Assembly: GCA_030741455.1 (NCBI GenBank)
Contig: JASLVI010000002.1
Span: 1-32,717, forward strand
Length of the DNA stretch: 32,717 nucleotides
Reading direction: 5' to 3'
Source of the DNA: Candidatus Poseidoniaceae archaeon
GTDB taxonomy: Archaea > Thermoplasmatota > Poseidoniia > Poseidoniales > Poseidoniaceae
The notes under the pieces are model-generated. The model was not told the origin of the DNA, did no database searches, and saw only the letters and a program-made list of their open reading frames with translations. Shown here in pieces: positions 17,052 through 24,870 of the stretch; position 1 is the stretch's first letter; the number at the start of each line of letters is the position of its first letter. The position numbers and the translations under genes are program-made.

Positions 17052-18440
17052 ATGGCGGACGCAGGTTTTTGGGCAGTTTTCATCGTTTTTGGCGTATTGG
17101 CTATCGCAGCCTTTGGAATAATTTTGGTCGCAACACGCTACAAGCGTTGTGCTTCTGACGAAATTCTCGTTGTCTATGGTCGTATTCGTGGAGGCAAAGC
17201 ATCGAGATGTATACACGGTGGTGCCGTAATGGTTTGGCCATTGATTCAGGAATACAAGAAAATCTCACTTATCCCGATGACAATTTCGATTCCTCTTGAC
17301 AATGCTCTTTCTTTGCAAAACATTCGTATCAATGTTCCATCGACATTCACTGTTGGTGTAAGCACAAACCCGCTCATCATGAATAATGCAGCAGAGCGTC
17401 TGCTTCACCTTACAAAGAATGATATCGAGGGAATGGCACAAGAGATTATTCTCGGTCAACTCCGTTTGACGGTTGCAAGTTTGACCATCGAACAAATCAA
17501 CCAAGATCGTGACGCATTCCTCGAACTCATTCGTGACAACGTTGGTGCTGAACTTCACAAGTTGGGGCTTTTCCTCATCAACGTCAACATCATCGATATT
17601 ACTGACGAGTCCAACTACATCAACAGCATCGGTAAGAAAGCTGCTGCAGGCGCAGTCAACAAGGCACTCGTCGATGTTGCAAACGCTGAGCGTGATGGTG
17701 CAATCGGTAAGGCAAACGCAGACCGAGACCGAGAAGTTCAGGTCGCTCAAAACGTTGCTGAATCCGAGAAAGGAAAGAAGGCTGCAGAAGTCGACCGACG
17801 TGTTTTCGTTCAACAACAAGAAGCAACTGGTGTACAGGGAGAAAACCTGTCTCGTGCTGAGATTGCTTCGTATCAGGCTGACCTTGAAGAAAAGGAAGCT
17901 GAAGCAATGCGACGTGCTGAAGTTGCTCGGCGTACTGCTGAAATGGAAGTCCAAAAAGCACAATACAATCTTGAACAAGAGCGTCTTCGTGCTGAAGAAA
18001 TCGTTCGTGAAGAGATTTCTAAGACACAGATTGAAATTGCTGCAGAAGCAGAAGCAGAGCGCCAACGCCGTATCGCTCAAGGTGAGGCAGATGCAGTTCT
18101 AGCTCGATACAACGCCGAAGCAGAAGGTACCAAGGCGGTCCTTGAAGCAAAGGCGAATGGTTACAAGCAACTTGTTGCAAGTGCTGGCGGTGATGTCAAA
18201 GCCGCTGCAACGCTCCTCATGGTCGAGAAGATCGAAGAGATTGTTGCACGACAAACCGAAGCAATTGCTAACCTCCAAATCGACAAGATTACCGTTTGGG
18301 ATTCAGGCAGCGGTGGCGAAGGTGGAAGCACTGCGAACTTCGTTTCGTCGTTGATTCGGTCATTGCCTCCTGTACATGATGTAGCCAAGATGGCTGGTGT
18401 TGATCTACCAGACTATCTCGGCTCGATGAAGGAAGAATGA
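17052..18440 (+). CDS. Flotillin / SPFH-domain membrane scaffold protein
   Basis: Flotillins assemble on the membrane and organise microdomains. The 462-aa protein has an N-terminal TM helix (about 6-27) and an SPFH/PHB domain (about 28-190, with CASDEILVVYGR near its start). A long Ala/Glu/Arg heptad-rich coiled coil follows (about 195-365), including the flotillin-type EAE/EAQ repeats and YNAEAEGTKAVLEAKANGY. A C-terminal segment ends LPDYLGSMKEE. Length and order match the YuaG/FloT class. An NfeD-like gene lies immediately upstream, the usual partner arrangement. A TTAATAA box sits 26 nt before the start, and two small stem-loops follow the stop codon. Confidence 0.93.
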   Translation: MADAGFWAVFIVFGVLAIAAFGIILVATRYKRCASDEILVVYGRIRGGKASRCIHGGAVMVWPLIQEYKKISLIPMTISIPLDNALSLQNIRINVPSTFTVGVSTNPLIMNNAAERLLHLTKNDIEGMAQEIILGQLRLTVASLTIEQINQDRDAFLELIRDNVGAELHKLGLFLINVNIIDITDESNYINSIGKKAAAGAVNKALVDVANAERDGAIGKANADRDREVQVAQNVAESEKGKKAAEVDRRVFVQQQEATGVQGENLSRAEIASYQADLEEKEAEAMRRAEVARRTAEMEVQKAQYNLEQERLRAEEIVREEISKTQIEIAAEAEAERQRRIAQGEADAVLARYNAEAEGTKAVLEAKANGYKQLVASAGGDVKAAATLLMVEKIEEIVARQTEAIANLQIDKITVWDSGSGGEGGSTANFVSSLIRSLPPVHDVAKMAGVDLPDYLGSMKEE

Positions 18441-18458
18441 AACCGTCAAATCAAAACT

Positions 18459-18493
18459 CATCGCAAAACGATGCGTTCTGCCCTCTATGAGGG
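18459..18493. other. Two short stem-loops between the flotillin gene and fhs
   Basis: CATCG-CAAAA-CGATG spans 18459-18473 and CCCTC-TAT-GAGGG spans 18481-18493. Neither is followed by a clear T tract, so a terminator role is uncertain. The second has the same GC-arm/TAT-centre look as the palindrome at 6580-6597. Confidence 0.35.
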
Positions 18494-18498
18494 GTTGA

Positions 18499-18506
18499 TT
18501 TGAAAG
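18499..18506 (+). promoter_or_regulatory. Putative TATA-type box for fhs
   Basis: TTTGAAAG is centred about 26 nt upstream of ATG 18529. It matches the rfcS box in sequence and spacing and supports that start over ATG 18511 and 18517. Confidence 0.4.
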
Positions 18507-18528
18507 CCAAATGTGTATGCAGCGGTTT

Positions 18529-20244
18529 ATGGCTAGTGATTTAGATATTGCACGAAAGGCGCAATTGGAACCAATTGAAACCATTGCTTGGAAATTGGGA
18601 ATCCCTTCCGGTGAGTTGATTCCATACGGGCAACACATGGCCAAGTTAACATGGGATGGGATGAAACAACGCTTTGATTCTACAAAGGGTAACCTCATAC
18701 TTGTCACATCCGTGAATCCTACACCATTTGGTGAAGGAAAGACTGTGACGACGATTGGACTGACACAGGCATTATGCCATATTGGTAAGAATGCAACCTG
18801 TGTTATTCGAGAACCTTCGATGGGACCTGTGTTTGGAATTAAGGGAGGTGCTGCCGGAGGTGGTCAATCTCAAGTTCTTCCCATGGAAGAAATCAATCTT
18901 CACTTTACAGGTGATCTCCATGCAGTTACATCTGCACACAACCTTCTCTCATCTTTAATCGATAATCACATCAAACATGGAAACGATTGCAATATCGATG
19001 CGAATCGAGTCTTTTGGCCCCGTGTGGTTGATCTTAACGATCGATCTCTACGAGAGGTTGTCATCGGTCTCGGTGGGCCAGCCAATGGAAATGTTCGACA
19101 AGATCGTTTTGATATTACTGCTGCCTCTGAAATCATGGCCATTCTCGTATTGGCAAAAGACTATGCAGATTTGCGAAAGAGGCTTGGCGAGATTGTCATC
19201 GCTGAATCAATGGAGGGCCACCCTATCAAGGCAGAACATATTGAGGCTGCAGGAGCGATGGCCTTACTTCTTCGAAATGCATTTTTGCCCAATCTTGTGC
19301 AGACGCTCGAGGGAAATCCAGCCTTCATTCACGGGGGACCGTTTGCGAACATTGCACACGGGAATTCGTCCATTGTTGCTGATCGAATCGCATTGTCATG
19401 CGCTGATTACGTGATTACTGAAGCAGGATTTGGCAGCGACATGGGCGCTGAGAAATTTATGCATATCAAAGCAAACACATCCGGAAAAGCACCTGATTGT
19501 GTGGTCATGAACGTTACAGTTCGTTCAATGAAATTACACGGCAAGGCCTTTGGAGAACGTGGAGGTTACCGTCCTTCGAAAGAAGAACTTGAGACAGAAA
19601 ATGTTCAAGCAGTCGTAGCAGGGGCTTCATCAAACCTTGATCGCCACATCAAAAATATGGCACGATTTGGTATTCCTGTTGTTGTCTCAATCAATCAATT
19701 TGCTAGCGATACTGAAGCAGAACTTGATGCGATTGAAGCAGCAGCACGCACCAGTGGTGCTGTTCGGGTCTGTAGGACTGAAGTTCATGCCAAAGGAGGA
19801 GAAGGAGGTGCTGATCTTGCACATGCAGTTGTTGAAGCCATCCATGATCACGTTGCAGCAGGACGCCCGTTCCTTCCCCTCGTCGCTCCAAATGATTCTG
19901 TTGAAGACAAAGTCAAAGCAATTGCAACTCGGATGTATGGAGCAAGCAGTGTACAAATCGAGACCGCAGCAAAACGGCAACTCAAGAAAATCGTAGATTG
20001 GGGTTATGGACATCTTCCCGTTTGTATGGCGAAGACGCAGTACTCATTCTCACATGATGCTGGAATGCTTGGTGCTCCATCGGGCTTTGAGCTTCCAATT
20101 CGTGAATTCAGATTGAATGCTGGCGCAGGTTTTGTAGTCGCTATTCTTGGTTCAATGATGACCATGCCAGGACTGCCGAAGCGACCTGCTGCAAACGACA
20201 TGGACATGGATGATGACGGCCATCTCAAGGGTGTCTTTGGGTGA
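18529..20244 (+). CDS. fhs: Formate--tetrahydrofolate ligase
   Basis: Fhs joins formate to tetrahydrofolate using ATP, giving 10-formyl-THF for purine synthesis and one-carbon metabolism. The 571-aa protein aligns in outline with the family from MASDLDIARKAQL (family: xSDIEIAqxAkxxPI). It has the ATP loop TPFGEGKT (65-72), the REPSMGPVFGIKGGAAGGG segment and a typical RLNAGAGFVV...MPGLPKRPAA C terminus. Two further in-frame ATGs lie upstream (18511, 18517); 18529 fits the family and the promoter box. pelA follows after 6 nt. Fhs is mainly bacterial and patchy in archaea, so ancient acquisition is plausible. Confidence 0.95.
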   Translation: MASDLDIARKAQLEPIETIAWKLGIPSGELIPYGQHMAKLTWDGMKQRFDSTKGNLILVTSVNPTPFGEGKTVTTIGLTQALCHIGKNATCVIREPSMGPVFGIKGGAAGGGQSQVLPMEEINLHFTGDLHAVTSAHNLLSSLIDNHIKHGNDCNIDANRVFWPRVVDLNDRSLREVVIGLGGPANGNVRQDRFDITAASEIMAILVLAKDYADLRKRLGEIVIAESMEGHPIKAEHIEAAGAMALLLRNAFLPNLVQTLEGNPAFIHGGPFANIAHGNSSIVADRIALSCADYVITEAGFGSDMGAEKFMHIKANTSGKAPDCVVMNVTVRSMKLHGKAFGERGGYRPSKEELETENVQAVVAGASSNLDRHIKNMARFGIPVVVSINQFASDTEAELDAIEAAARTSGAVRVCRTEVHAKGGEGGADLAHAVVEAIHDHVAAGRPFLPLVAPNDSVEDKVKAIATRMYGASSVQIETAAKRQLKKIVDWGYGHLPVCMAKTQYSFSHDAGMLGAPSGFELPIREFRLNAGAGFVVAILGSMMTMPGLPKRPAANDMDMDDDGHLKGVFG

Positions 20245-20250
20245 AGGTCA

Positions 20251-21315
20251 ATGCAAATATTGCAACAAGGTGAGAACCTTTGGAAACTTCGGATTGAATC
20301 TGAAGAGGATTTGTGGGTTCTTGCCCGGCTTGCATCAAAAGGACGCAGCCTCGCCATGCTTGGTGAGCGCAGAGATAGCACGACAGCTGAATCAGGGTCA
20401 AGAGCAAAAGCGGCTGAGCGGAAGAAAATGTGGATTCAGTTGAAGGTCCTCAATACGGAATATAAGACGTATTCAGATATCCTTCGTATCCATGGTACAA
20501 TAGAACAAGCTCCCATTGATATTGGATCACATCATACACACTTGATTGAATCTGGTGATGAAATTGAATTGGAATCATCGACACCATTTCCTGATTTTGA
20601 CATTGCATTGCTCAGCGATGCTGTAGATTCATCCAACAAGAGCAATGTTTCACTCATCGTCGTCGAAAACGATGAAATCATCTTGTTTGAAATCACCTCA
20701 AGAGGATTACGTGAAGGAGCAACATGGACGATGCGCGGAGGAGGTAAACGCGGTGATGCCCGCAACAGTGAAGCGGTTTTCCAATCCTTTCAGAAACAAG
20801 TATGCAAAGAAATACTTGCAGCGACGAATGAAACGTTACCGATGATTCTATGCGGGCCGGGTCATGCTCGTGAGAAGTTGAGAACGGCGATTCTCGATAC
20901 GCAGCCAGAACGTGCGATTCGGATGATTGCAACATCCATGGCTGGGCGTGCTGGAGCGAATGAAGTCCTTCGTGAAGGCTTAGCAGACGAGTTCCTGGAA
21001 GATTATGCCATCCAAAAAGAAATGAAGTTGCTTGAAGAAGTATGGATGCGAATCAGTTCCAATGGCGCGGTCGCCTATGGAGAACAAGCCCTCATTCGAG
21101 CTATGACGGAAGGGGCTATCGAAACATTGCTGGTCGCAGTGGATGTATTGCGGGATCACGAAAGACAACTTGATGGCCAATTACTCAGCGAATGGGTACG
21201 TGGCTTGGACGCTATTGGAGGCCATCTCATTCAATGTTCAACAGATCACGATGGTGGCGAACAACTTCTTGGCTTAGGTGGAGTTGTAGCGCTTCTTCGA
21301 TACAAGATGGTGTAG
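20251..21315 (+). CDS. pelA: Pelota (Dom34) ribosome-rescue factor
   Basis: aPelota, with an EF1A-like GTPase, recognises stalled ribosomes and promotes subunit dissociation in mRNA surveillance. The 354-aa length is normal. The N-terminal domain has the LWVLARLASKGRSL-RRD pattern (family: LWxLynlIxxGDxVxxxTxRR). The central domain includes VSLIVVENDEIILFEI and a glycine/arginine loop near 160. The C-terminal domain has YGEQALIRAMTEGAIETLLVAVDVLRD (family: YGxxxVxxAlexGAVexLLxxDxxLR) and ends GGVVALLRYKM. The usual basic KRG-type loop is represented by GGGKRG. It starts 6 nt after fhs, with AAGGT just before the ATG. A 101-aa gene follows 3 nt later, so the three probably form one transcript. 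Confidence 0.92.
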   Translation: MQILQQGENLWKLRIESEEDLWVLARLASKGRSLAMLGERRDSTTAESGSRAKAAERKKMWIQLKVLNTEYKTYSDILRIHGTIEQAPIDIGSHHTHLIESGDEIELESSTPFPDFDIALLSDAVDSSNKSNVSLIVVENDEIILFEITSRGLREGATWTMRGGGKRGDARNSEAVFQSFQKQVCKEILAATNETLPMILCGPGHAREKLRTAILDTQPERAIRMIATSMAGRAGANEVLREGLADEFLEDYAIQKEMKLLEEVWMRISSNGAVAYGEQALIRAMTEGAIETLLVAVDVLRDHERQLDGQLLSEWVRGLDAIGGHLIQCSTDHDGGEQLLGLGGVVALLRYKMV

Positions 21316-21318
21316 CGT

Positions 21319-21624
21319 ATGAAGGTCGTTCGATTTTCAAATCTTGGCACAAATGTTCGCGAAGCAATGCAAGGTGCAAGATGGATTCTTCTTGACCAGC
21401 ATGATATCCAAAATGCATTATCTGCGCTTATGTTTGCAGAACTTGACGGGGTATTGGTAGCCGTCGATCATAGAAAATCAACACCTGACAACGGGCTTTG
21501 GCGACGAGCAGTACATCTGCTTCTCGTTTCTGGACAGGAAGATGCTGAAGAGATCCGCCAAAAAAGTGGTATTACGATGGTAATTTCAAGCGATGATGCC
21601 GCACTTGAGGATTACCTATGGTAA
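21319..21624 (+). CDS. Unrecognised 101-aa soluble protein following pelA
   Basis: The frame starts 3 nt after the pelA stop and ends at the base abutting the opposite-strand tRNA-Val gene. The protein is soluble and predicted alpha/beta, with alternating strands (ARWILLDQHD, GVLVAVDHRKS, ITMVISSDD) and a central LWRRAVHLLLVSG helix. It has no Cys cluster or known motif. I do not recognise a family. Tight coupling to pelA suggests co-expression, possibly a role in ribosome rescue or RNA handling, but only by position. Confidence 0.72.
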   Translation: MKVVRFSNLGTNVREAMQGARWILLDQHDIQNALSALMFAELDGVLVAVDHRKSTPDNGLWRRAVHLLLVSGQEDAEEIRQKSGITMVISSDDAALEDYLW

Positions 21625-21698
21625 TGGGTCCGGAGGGAATTGAACCCTCGATCTTCGCCTTGTAAGGGCGACGTCATAAACCCCTAGACCACAGACCC
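21625..21698 (-). tRNA. tRNA-Val(UAC)
   Basis: On the minus strand acceptor GGGTCTG pairs with CGGACCC, with discriminator A at 21625. The D stem is GTC/GAC, the anticodon stem TCGCC/GGCGA with loop CTTACAA (anticodon UAC, Val), and the T arm GAGGG-TTCAATT-CCCTC. There is no intron and CCA is not encoded. It begins exactly where the 101-aa gene on the other strand stops. Confidence 0.95.
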
Positions 21699-21718
21699 AA
21701 CCCTCCGTCGATGGAGTC

Positions 21719-21728
21719 GTATTTGAAA
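21719..21728 (-). promoter_or_regulatory. Putative TATA-type box for tRNA-Val
   Basis: On the minus strand TTTCAAATAC is centred about 25 nt upstream of the tRNA 5' end and shares TTCAAAT with the tRNA-Met box. Confidence 0.5.
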
Positions 21729-21748
21729 CGCTTGGCTTTCCAATAACC

Positions 21749-21755
21749 TCAAAAT
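21749..21755 (+). promoter_or_regulatory. Putative TATA-type box for the PncC gene
   Basis: TCAAAAT is centred about 27 nt upstream of ATG 21779, supporting that start over TTG 21758. Confidence 0.4.
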
Positions 21756-21778
21756 GGTTGCCAAACCACGAAGGTTCA

Positions 21779-22480
21779 ATGGACGAAGAGGCACAAGCCG
21801 CTGCGGCCCGTTTGGTACGCCGACTGAAAGATGGGTACACCATTACCATTGCAGAATCCTGTACTGGCGGCCTACTTGCGAGTACACTCACCGATATTGC
21901 AGGTGCAAGCAAGTGGTTTAATCAATCGTGGGTCACGTATTCGTATGATGCTAAGATTCGTGAATTGGATGTTGATCCAAAAACGCTTGAAAAGCGAGGA
22001 GCGGTTTCAGCAGAAGTTGCCATACAAATGGCCCAAGGAGCCCGAGAAAGAGCGAATGCTGATATTGCCCTTTCCATCACTGGAATCGCTGGTCCGAGCA
22101 ACGATGGTACAAACAAGAAGGTCGGCTTAGTCTACGTAGGTATTGCATCTCGAACTTGGGCGAACGCTGAAGCGACGCAAATAGGCGGTAATCGGCAGGA
22201 GAACAAGGAAGGATTCGTTCACTTCGCTTTGTTAACAGCTATCCGTCATTGGGACCAAGCGATGGAACTCGCTGAAAAGACGCTACAGGATGAAATGAAA
22301 CAAAGAGAAGAAGAAGCCAAATTGAAGGCTCTTGAAGAGATTGCACGCAACCAAAGAGCTGCTGCGGCTGCTCTTGACTCCGGTTGGCAGTCACAATCAT
22401 GGTCAGATTCAAATCGAGGTTCGAACAACGATAATCTTGGAACAGATGTTGAATGGGACAAAGATTCAGCAAACGAATGA
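21779..22480 (+). CDS. pncC: NMN amidohydrolase (PncC/CinA C-terminal family) with charged C-terminal tail
   Basis: The family deamidates nicotinamide mononucleotide in NAD recycling. Residues 1-160 match the CinA C-terminal domain: IAESCTGG (24-31), GAVSAEVAIQMAQG (75-88), SITGIAGP (99-106), GLVYVGI and a final helix. The CinA N-terminal MoaB-like domain is absent. Residues 160-233 form an unusual tail: a Glu/Lys/Gln helix (EMKQREEEAKLKALEEIA) and then an Asn/Ser/Trp/Asp-rich acidic end. Standalone PncC is usually about 160 aa, so the tail is an addition. AAGGT precedes the ATG. The DNA polymerase DP1 gene follows 39 nt later on the same strand. Confidence 0.88.
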   Translation: MDEEAQAAAARLVRRLKDGYTITIAESCTGGLLASTLTDIAGASKWFNQSWVTYSYDAKIRELDVDPKTLEKRGAVSAEVAIQMAQGARERANADIALSITGIAGPSNDGTNKKVGLVYVGIASRTWANAEATQIGGNRQENKEGFVHFALLTAIRHWDQAMELAEKTLQDEMKQREEEAKLKALEEIARNQRAAAAALDSGWQSQSWSDSNRGSNNDNLGTDVEWDKDSANE

Positions 22481-22519
22481 ACATGAACCCTTTTGGAGGG
22501 TCGTCCCCCATTGACACAT

Positions 22520-24100
22520 ATGACTGCGGAATGGGGCTCAATTTCGCAGGAATTAATGAAACGAGGAATCCTCGTCACCACTGGTGTAAAAGAAAAATTG
22601 TTGAACCTAGAACATCCACTACGAGTTCTTGATCGAGGTCCTGAAATTGGGTTTTCTCGCGGAATGCTTACCATTGATCTTCTTGAGAAAATGATGGCTG
22701 CTACGACATCGGACGTTCCCGTTGAGGACGAGAAATTGAGTCAACCAATTGGACGAACAATCGCTCCAATTAAGGAGCCCGAACCTGTGAACATCCAGTT
22801 CCGAAACAACCTACCCGATTGGAGTGAAAAGGACTTTTCAGGTATTGCAACCGATGTTGATAACGATATTCTGATTCATTACGACATTACGGGAAATAGT
22901 ACGACAGAAGGAAAGATGAGCCATATTCAAGCATGCTTCAATGATCGTCTGGATAGCATTCGGAAAATGATTGTGAAAAATTCACGGTTACCCCGGAAGC
23001 CGCAAGAAATTGGTCGATTAAATGTCGAATATCGGCGATATCATGGCTATGAAAATCTAGCTGTCGCCATAGGACTCGTTAATGAACCTCGCCATACCAA
23101 GAATGGCCATCTGATGTTTGGCCTGGAGGATGAAACAGGAGAGATGAATTGTTTGTTGACCATTCGTAAGGGAGATGACCGGGATCGAATGCACGAGCAA
23201 GTAGTTGAAGCAGGATTGATGCCAGATGATGTTCTTGGTGTCAGTGGTTCTTTTTCGCAAACAGGTGACATATTCTATGTTGATGACTTGTTTTTCCCAA
23301 TGAAGGACAGACATGAGAAACAAAGTGCCGATATTGGAGTGAGTGTCGCATTCTTATCCGATATTCACGTCGGTTCGAAGACATTCCTTGAAGCACAATG
23401 GCATAAGATGGTTCGATGGTTTCATACAGATCCCCTTGCAAAGACGATCAAGTATCTGATTTTGAGTGGTGATTGCGTCGATGGAGTAGGAATTTATCCT
23501 GGACAGGATAAGGAACTTGCCATACCTGATTTATTTGGACAATATACTGAATTTGCTCGACTTTTGGAGTTATTACCTGATTGGGTCGAATGTGTCATGT
23601 TACCTGGAAATCATGATGCAGTTCGCCCAGCTGAACCTCAACCGACTTTTGAGAAGGATATTCAGCAGGATTACAACAAAACGACCTTTGTTGGAAATCC
23701 GTGTGATTTCTCATTGCATGATGTTCGTTTGCTTTCCTACCATGGAAAGTCAATCGATGATTTCGTTGCTGGTTTGCGAACAGTAACGTATTCAGAACCT
23801 GTTGAAGCGATGCGCCAAATGCTCAGAAGGAGACATTTAGCTCCACAATGGGGGGGTAAAACACCATTATCTCCAGAAATTGAAGATGGCTTAGTCATTC
23901 GGGAAGTACCTGATATCTTCGTTACTGGCCACGTGCATGGCCATGCGTGTCTCGATTTCAGAGGTACAACACTGGTTTGTTCTTCGACATGGCAGGATCA
24001 AACATCTTACCAGAAGATGCTAGGTTTCCAACCCAAACCATGTATGCTCACGATTGTGAATCTTCAATCACACAAGTCTACATCAATTCCCTTCGCTTGA
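22520..24100 (+). CDS. polB: DNA polymerase D small subunit DP1 (3'-5' exonuclease)
   Basis: DP1 is the proofreading exonuclease subunit of the archaeal replicative polymerase PolD. The 526-aa protein has an N-terminal helical region, a linker rich in Pro/Glu (about 65-100), an OB-fold (about 165-262) and a calcineurin-like phosphoesterase domain. Its metal-binding motifs are all present: SDIHVGS (280-286), GDCVDG (317-322), GNHDA (363-367) and GHVHGH (470-475). It should therefore be catalytically active, unlike the eukaryotic B subunits. ATG 22520 is chosen; in-frame TTG 22511 and 22493 lie upstream, with GGAGGG at 22495-22500. The last 18 nt overlap the convergent HAD phosphatase gene. DP2 is not in the window. 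Confidence 0.93.
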   Translation: MTAEWGSISQELMKRGILVTTGVKEKLLNLEHPLRVLDRGPEIGFSRGMLTIDLLEKMMAATTSDVPVEDEKLSQPIGRTIAPIKEPEPVNIQFRNNLPDWSEKDFSGIATDVDNDILIHYDITGNSTTEGKMSHIQACFNDRLDSIRKMIVKNSRLPRKPQEIGRLNVEYRRYHGYENLAVAIGLVNEPRHTKNGHLMFGLEDETGEMNCLLTIRKGDDRDRMHEQVVEAGLMPDDVLGVSGSFSQTGDIFYVDDLFFPMKDRHEKQSADIGVSVAFLSDIHVGSKTFLEAQWHKMVRWFHTDPLAKTIKYLILSGDCVDGVGIYPGQDKELAIPDLFGQYTEFARLLELLPDWVECVMLPGNHDAVRPAEPQPTFEKDIQQDYNKTTFVGNPCDFSLHDVRLLSYHGKSIDDFVAGLRTVTYSEPVEAMRQMLRRRHLAPQWGGKTPLSPEIEDGLVIREVPDIFVTGHVHGHACLDFRGTTLVCSSTWQDQTSYQKMLGFQPKPCMLTIVNLQSHKSTSIPFA

Positions 24101-24763
24101 GGGGAGTTGAATGTATTCGAGAATCTTTGAGAGATCTTTCTCAGTGACTACAGGAACCTCTGCATTGGTGAATGCATCAAATGATGAGGAACGACTTGGA
24201 TTGAATCCAATGAAATGACTTCCATCAATCATCATGGAAAGATCCATCTCTGAATCGCCGACTGAAACAATTTCATCTGGAGAAAAGCCATGCATCTCCA
24301 TCAGCCGATGGATAACTTTGCCTTTCCCGCTCGCATGGAGACGACAGATACCATCATCGCTAAGATATCCATCTGAATCGAATTCAAAACCATTCGCAAT
24401 CCAATCATCGACCTTCAACATCGCAGCAATGCTACTGACAAATAGGTCAACACCTGCACTCACAATAGCCACATAGACGCCAGCGTCCTGAAGATGCTTC
24501 ACCGTTTCACGAGTACCCTTCATCAAAGCGACTCCGGAGTACATCCGAAACAATTCATCCTTGTGAATGGGATCACGGATTGCTTTCCACATCGCAATAT
24601 CTGAACGCATGAATTCAACATCGGTTAATTCACCAGCAATGAATCTCATGAGATTCTTGCTGTTGTCCGTTCCGAAAGCATCGTGCAAGGTCTTCCATGA
24701 GCTTACTGAGTCAACGAGGACTCCATCGCAATCGAAGACTACACATCGACATGGGCTGGTCAT
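24083..24763 (-). CDS. HAD-family phosphatase, phosphoserine phosphatase-like
   Basis: All four HAD motifs are present in 226 aa: DCDGV with nucleophile D11 and acid D13, VSAG with S102, K149 in GKGK, and GDSEMD (169-174). The helical cap between motifs I and II and the VSAGVDLFVSSIA segment are SerB-like. Phosphoserine hydrolysis for serine synthesis is the likeliest role, but HAD substrates are hard to assign, and a glycerol- or sugar-phosphate substrate is possible. The gene converges on DP1 with an 18-nt coding overlap. A CTTTCAAG box lies about 25 nt upstream. Confidence 0.85.
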   Translation of the reverse strand: MTSPCRCVVFDCDGVLVDSVSSWKTLHDAFGTDNSKNLMRFIAGELTDVEFMRSDIAMWKAIRDPIHKDELFRMYSGVALMKGTRETVKHLQDAGVYVAIVSAGVDLFVSSIAAMLKVDDWIANGFEFDSDGYLSDDGICRLHASGKGKVIHRLMEMHGFSPDEIVSVGDSEMDLSMMIDGSHFIGFNPSRSSSFDAFTNAEVPVVTEKDLSKILEYIQLPSSEGN

Positions 24764-24784
24764 GACCTGCCCTACTCATACATG

Positions 24785-24792
24785 CTTGAAAG
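24785..24792 (-). promoter_or_regulatory. Putative TATA-type box for the HAD phosphatase
   Basis: On the minus strand CTTTCAAG is centred about 25 nt upstream of the ATG at 24763, matching the element seen before other genes here. Confidence 0.4.
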
Positions 24793-24814
24793 CATTCGCT
24801 TCAGGCCAGAAGAT

Positions 24815-24843
24815 TGGGCCGGTGGTTCAAGCCCACCGGCCCA
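24815..24843 (-). terminator. Strong stem-loop after the giant adhesin-pilin gene
   Basis: TGGGCCGGTGG and CCACCGGCCCA form a perfect 11-bp stem with a 7-nt loop. It starts 27 nt past the stop codon of the minus-strand giant gene and ends upstream of the HAD promoter box. There is no long T tract, so it may act as a 3'-end stabiliser as much as a terminator. Confidence 0.55.
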
Positions 24844-24870
24844 TCAACTGTTCTCAGTCGTTCCTTCGCT

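Noticed and set aside
17265..18080. 271-aa minus-strand frame opposite the flotillin gene
   Set aside because: It is a shadow of the flotillin coiled coil: Ser/Phe/Leu/Cys-rich and without a plausible domain.
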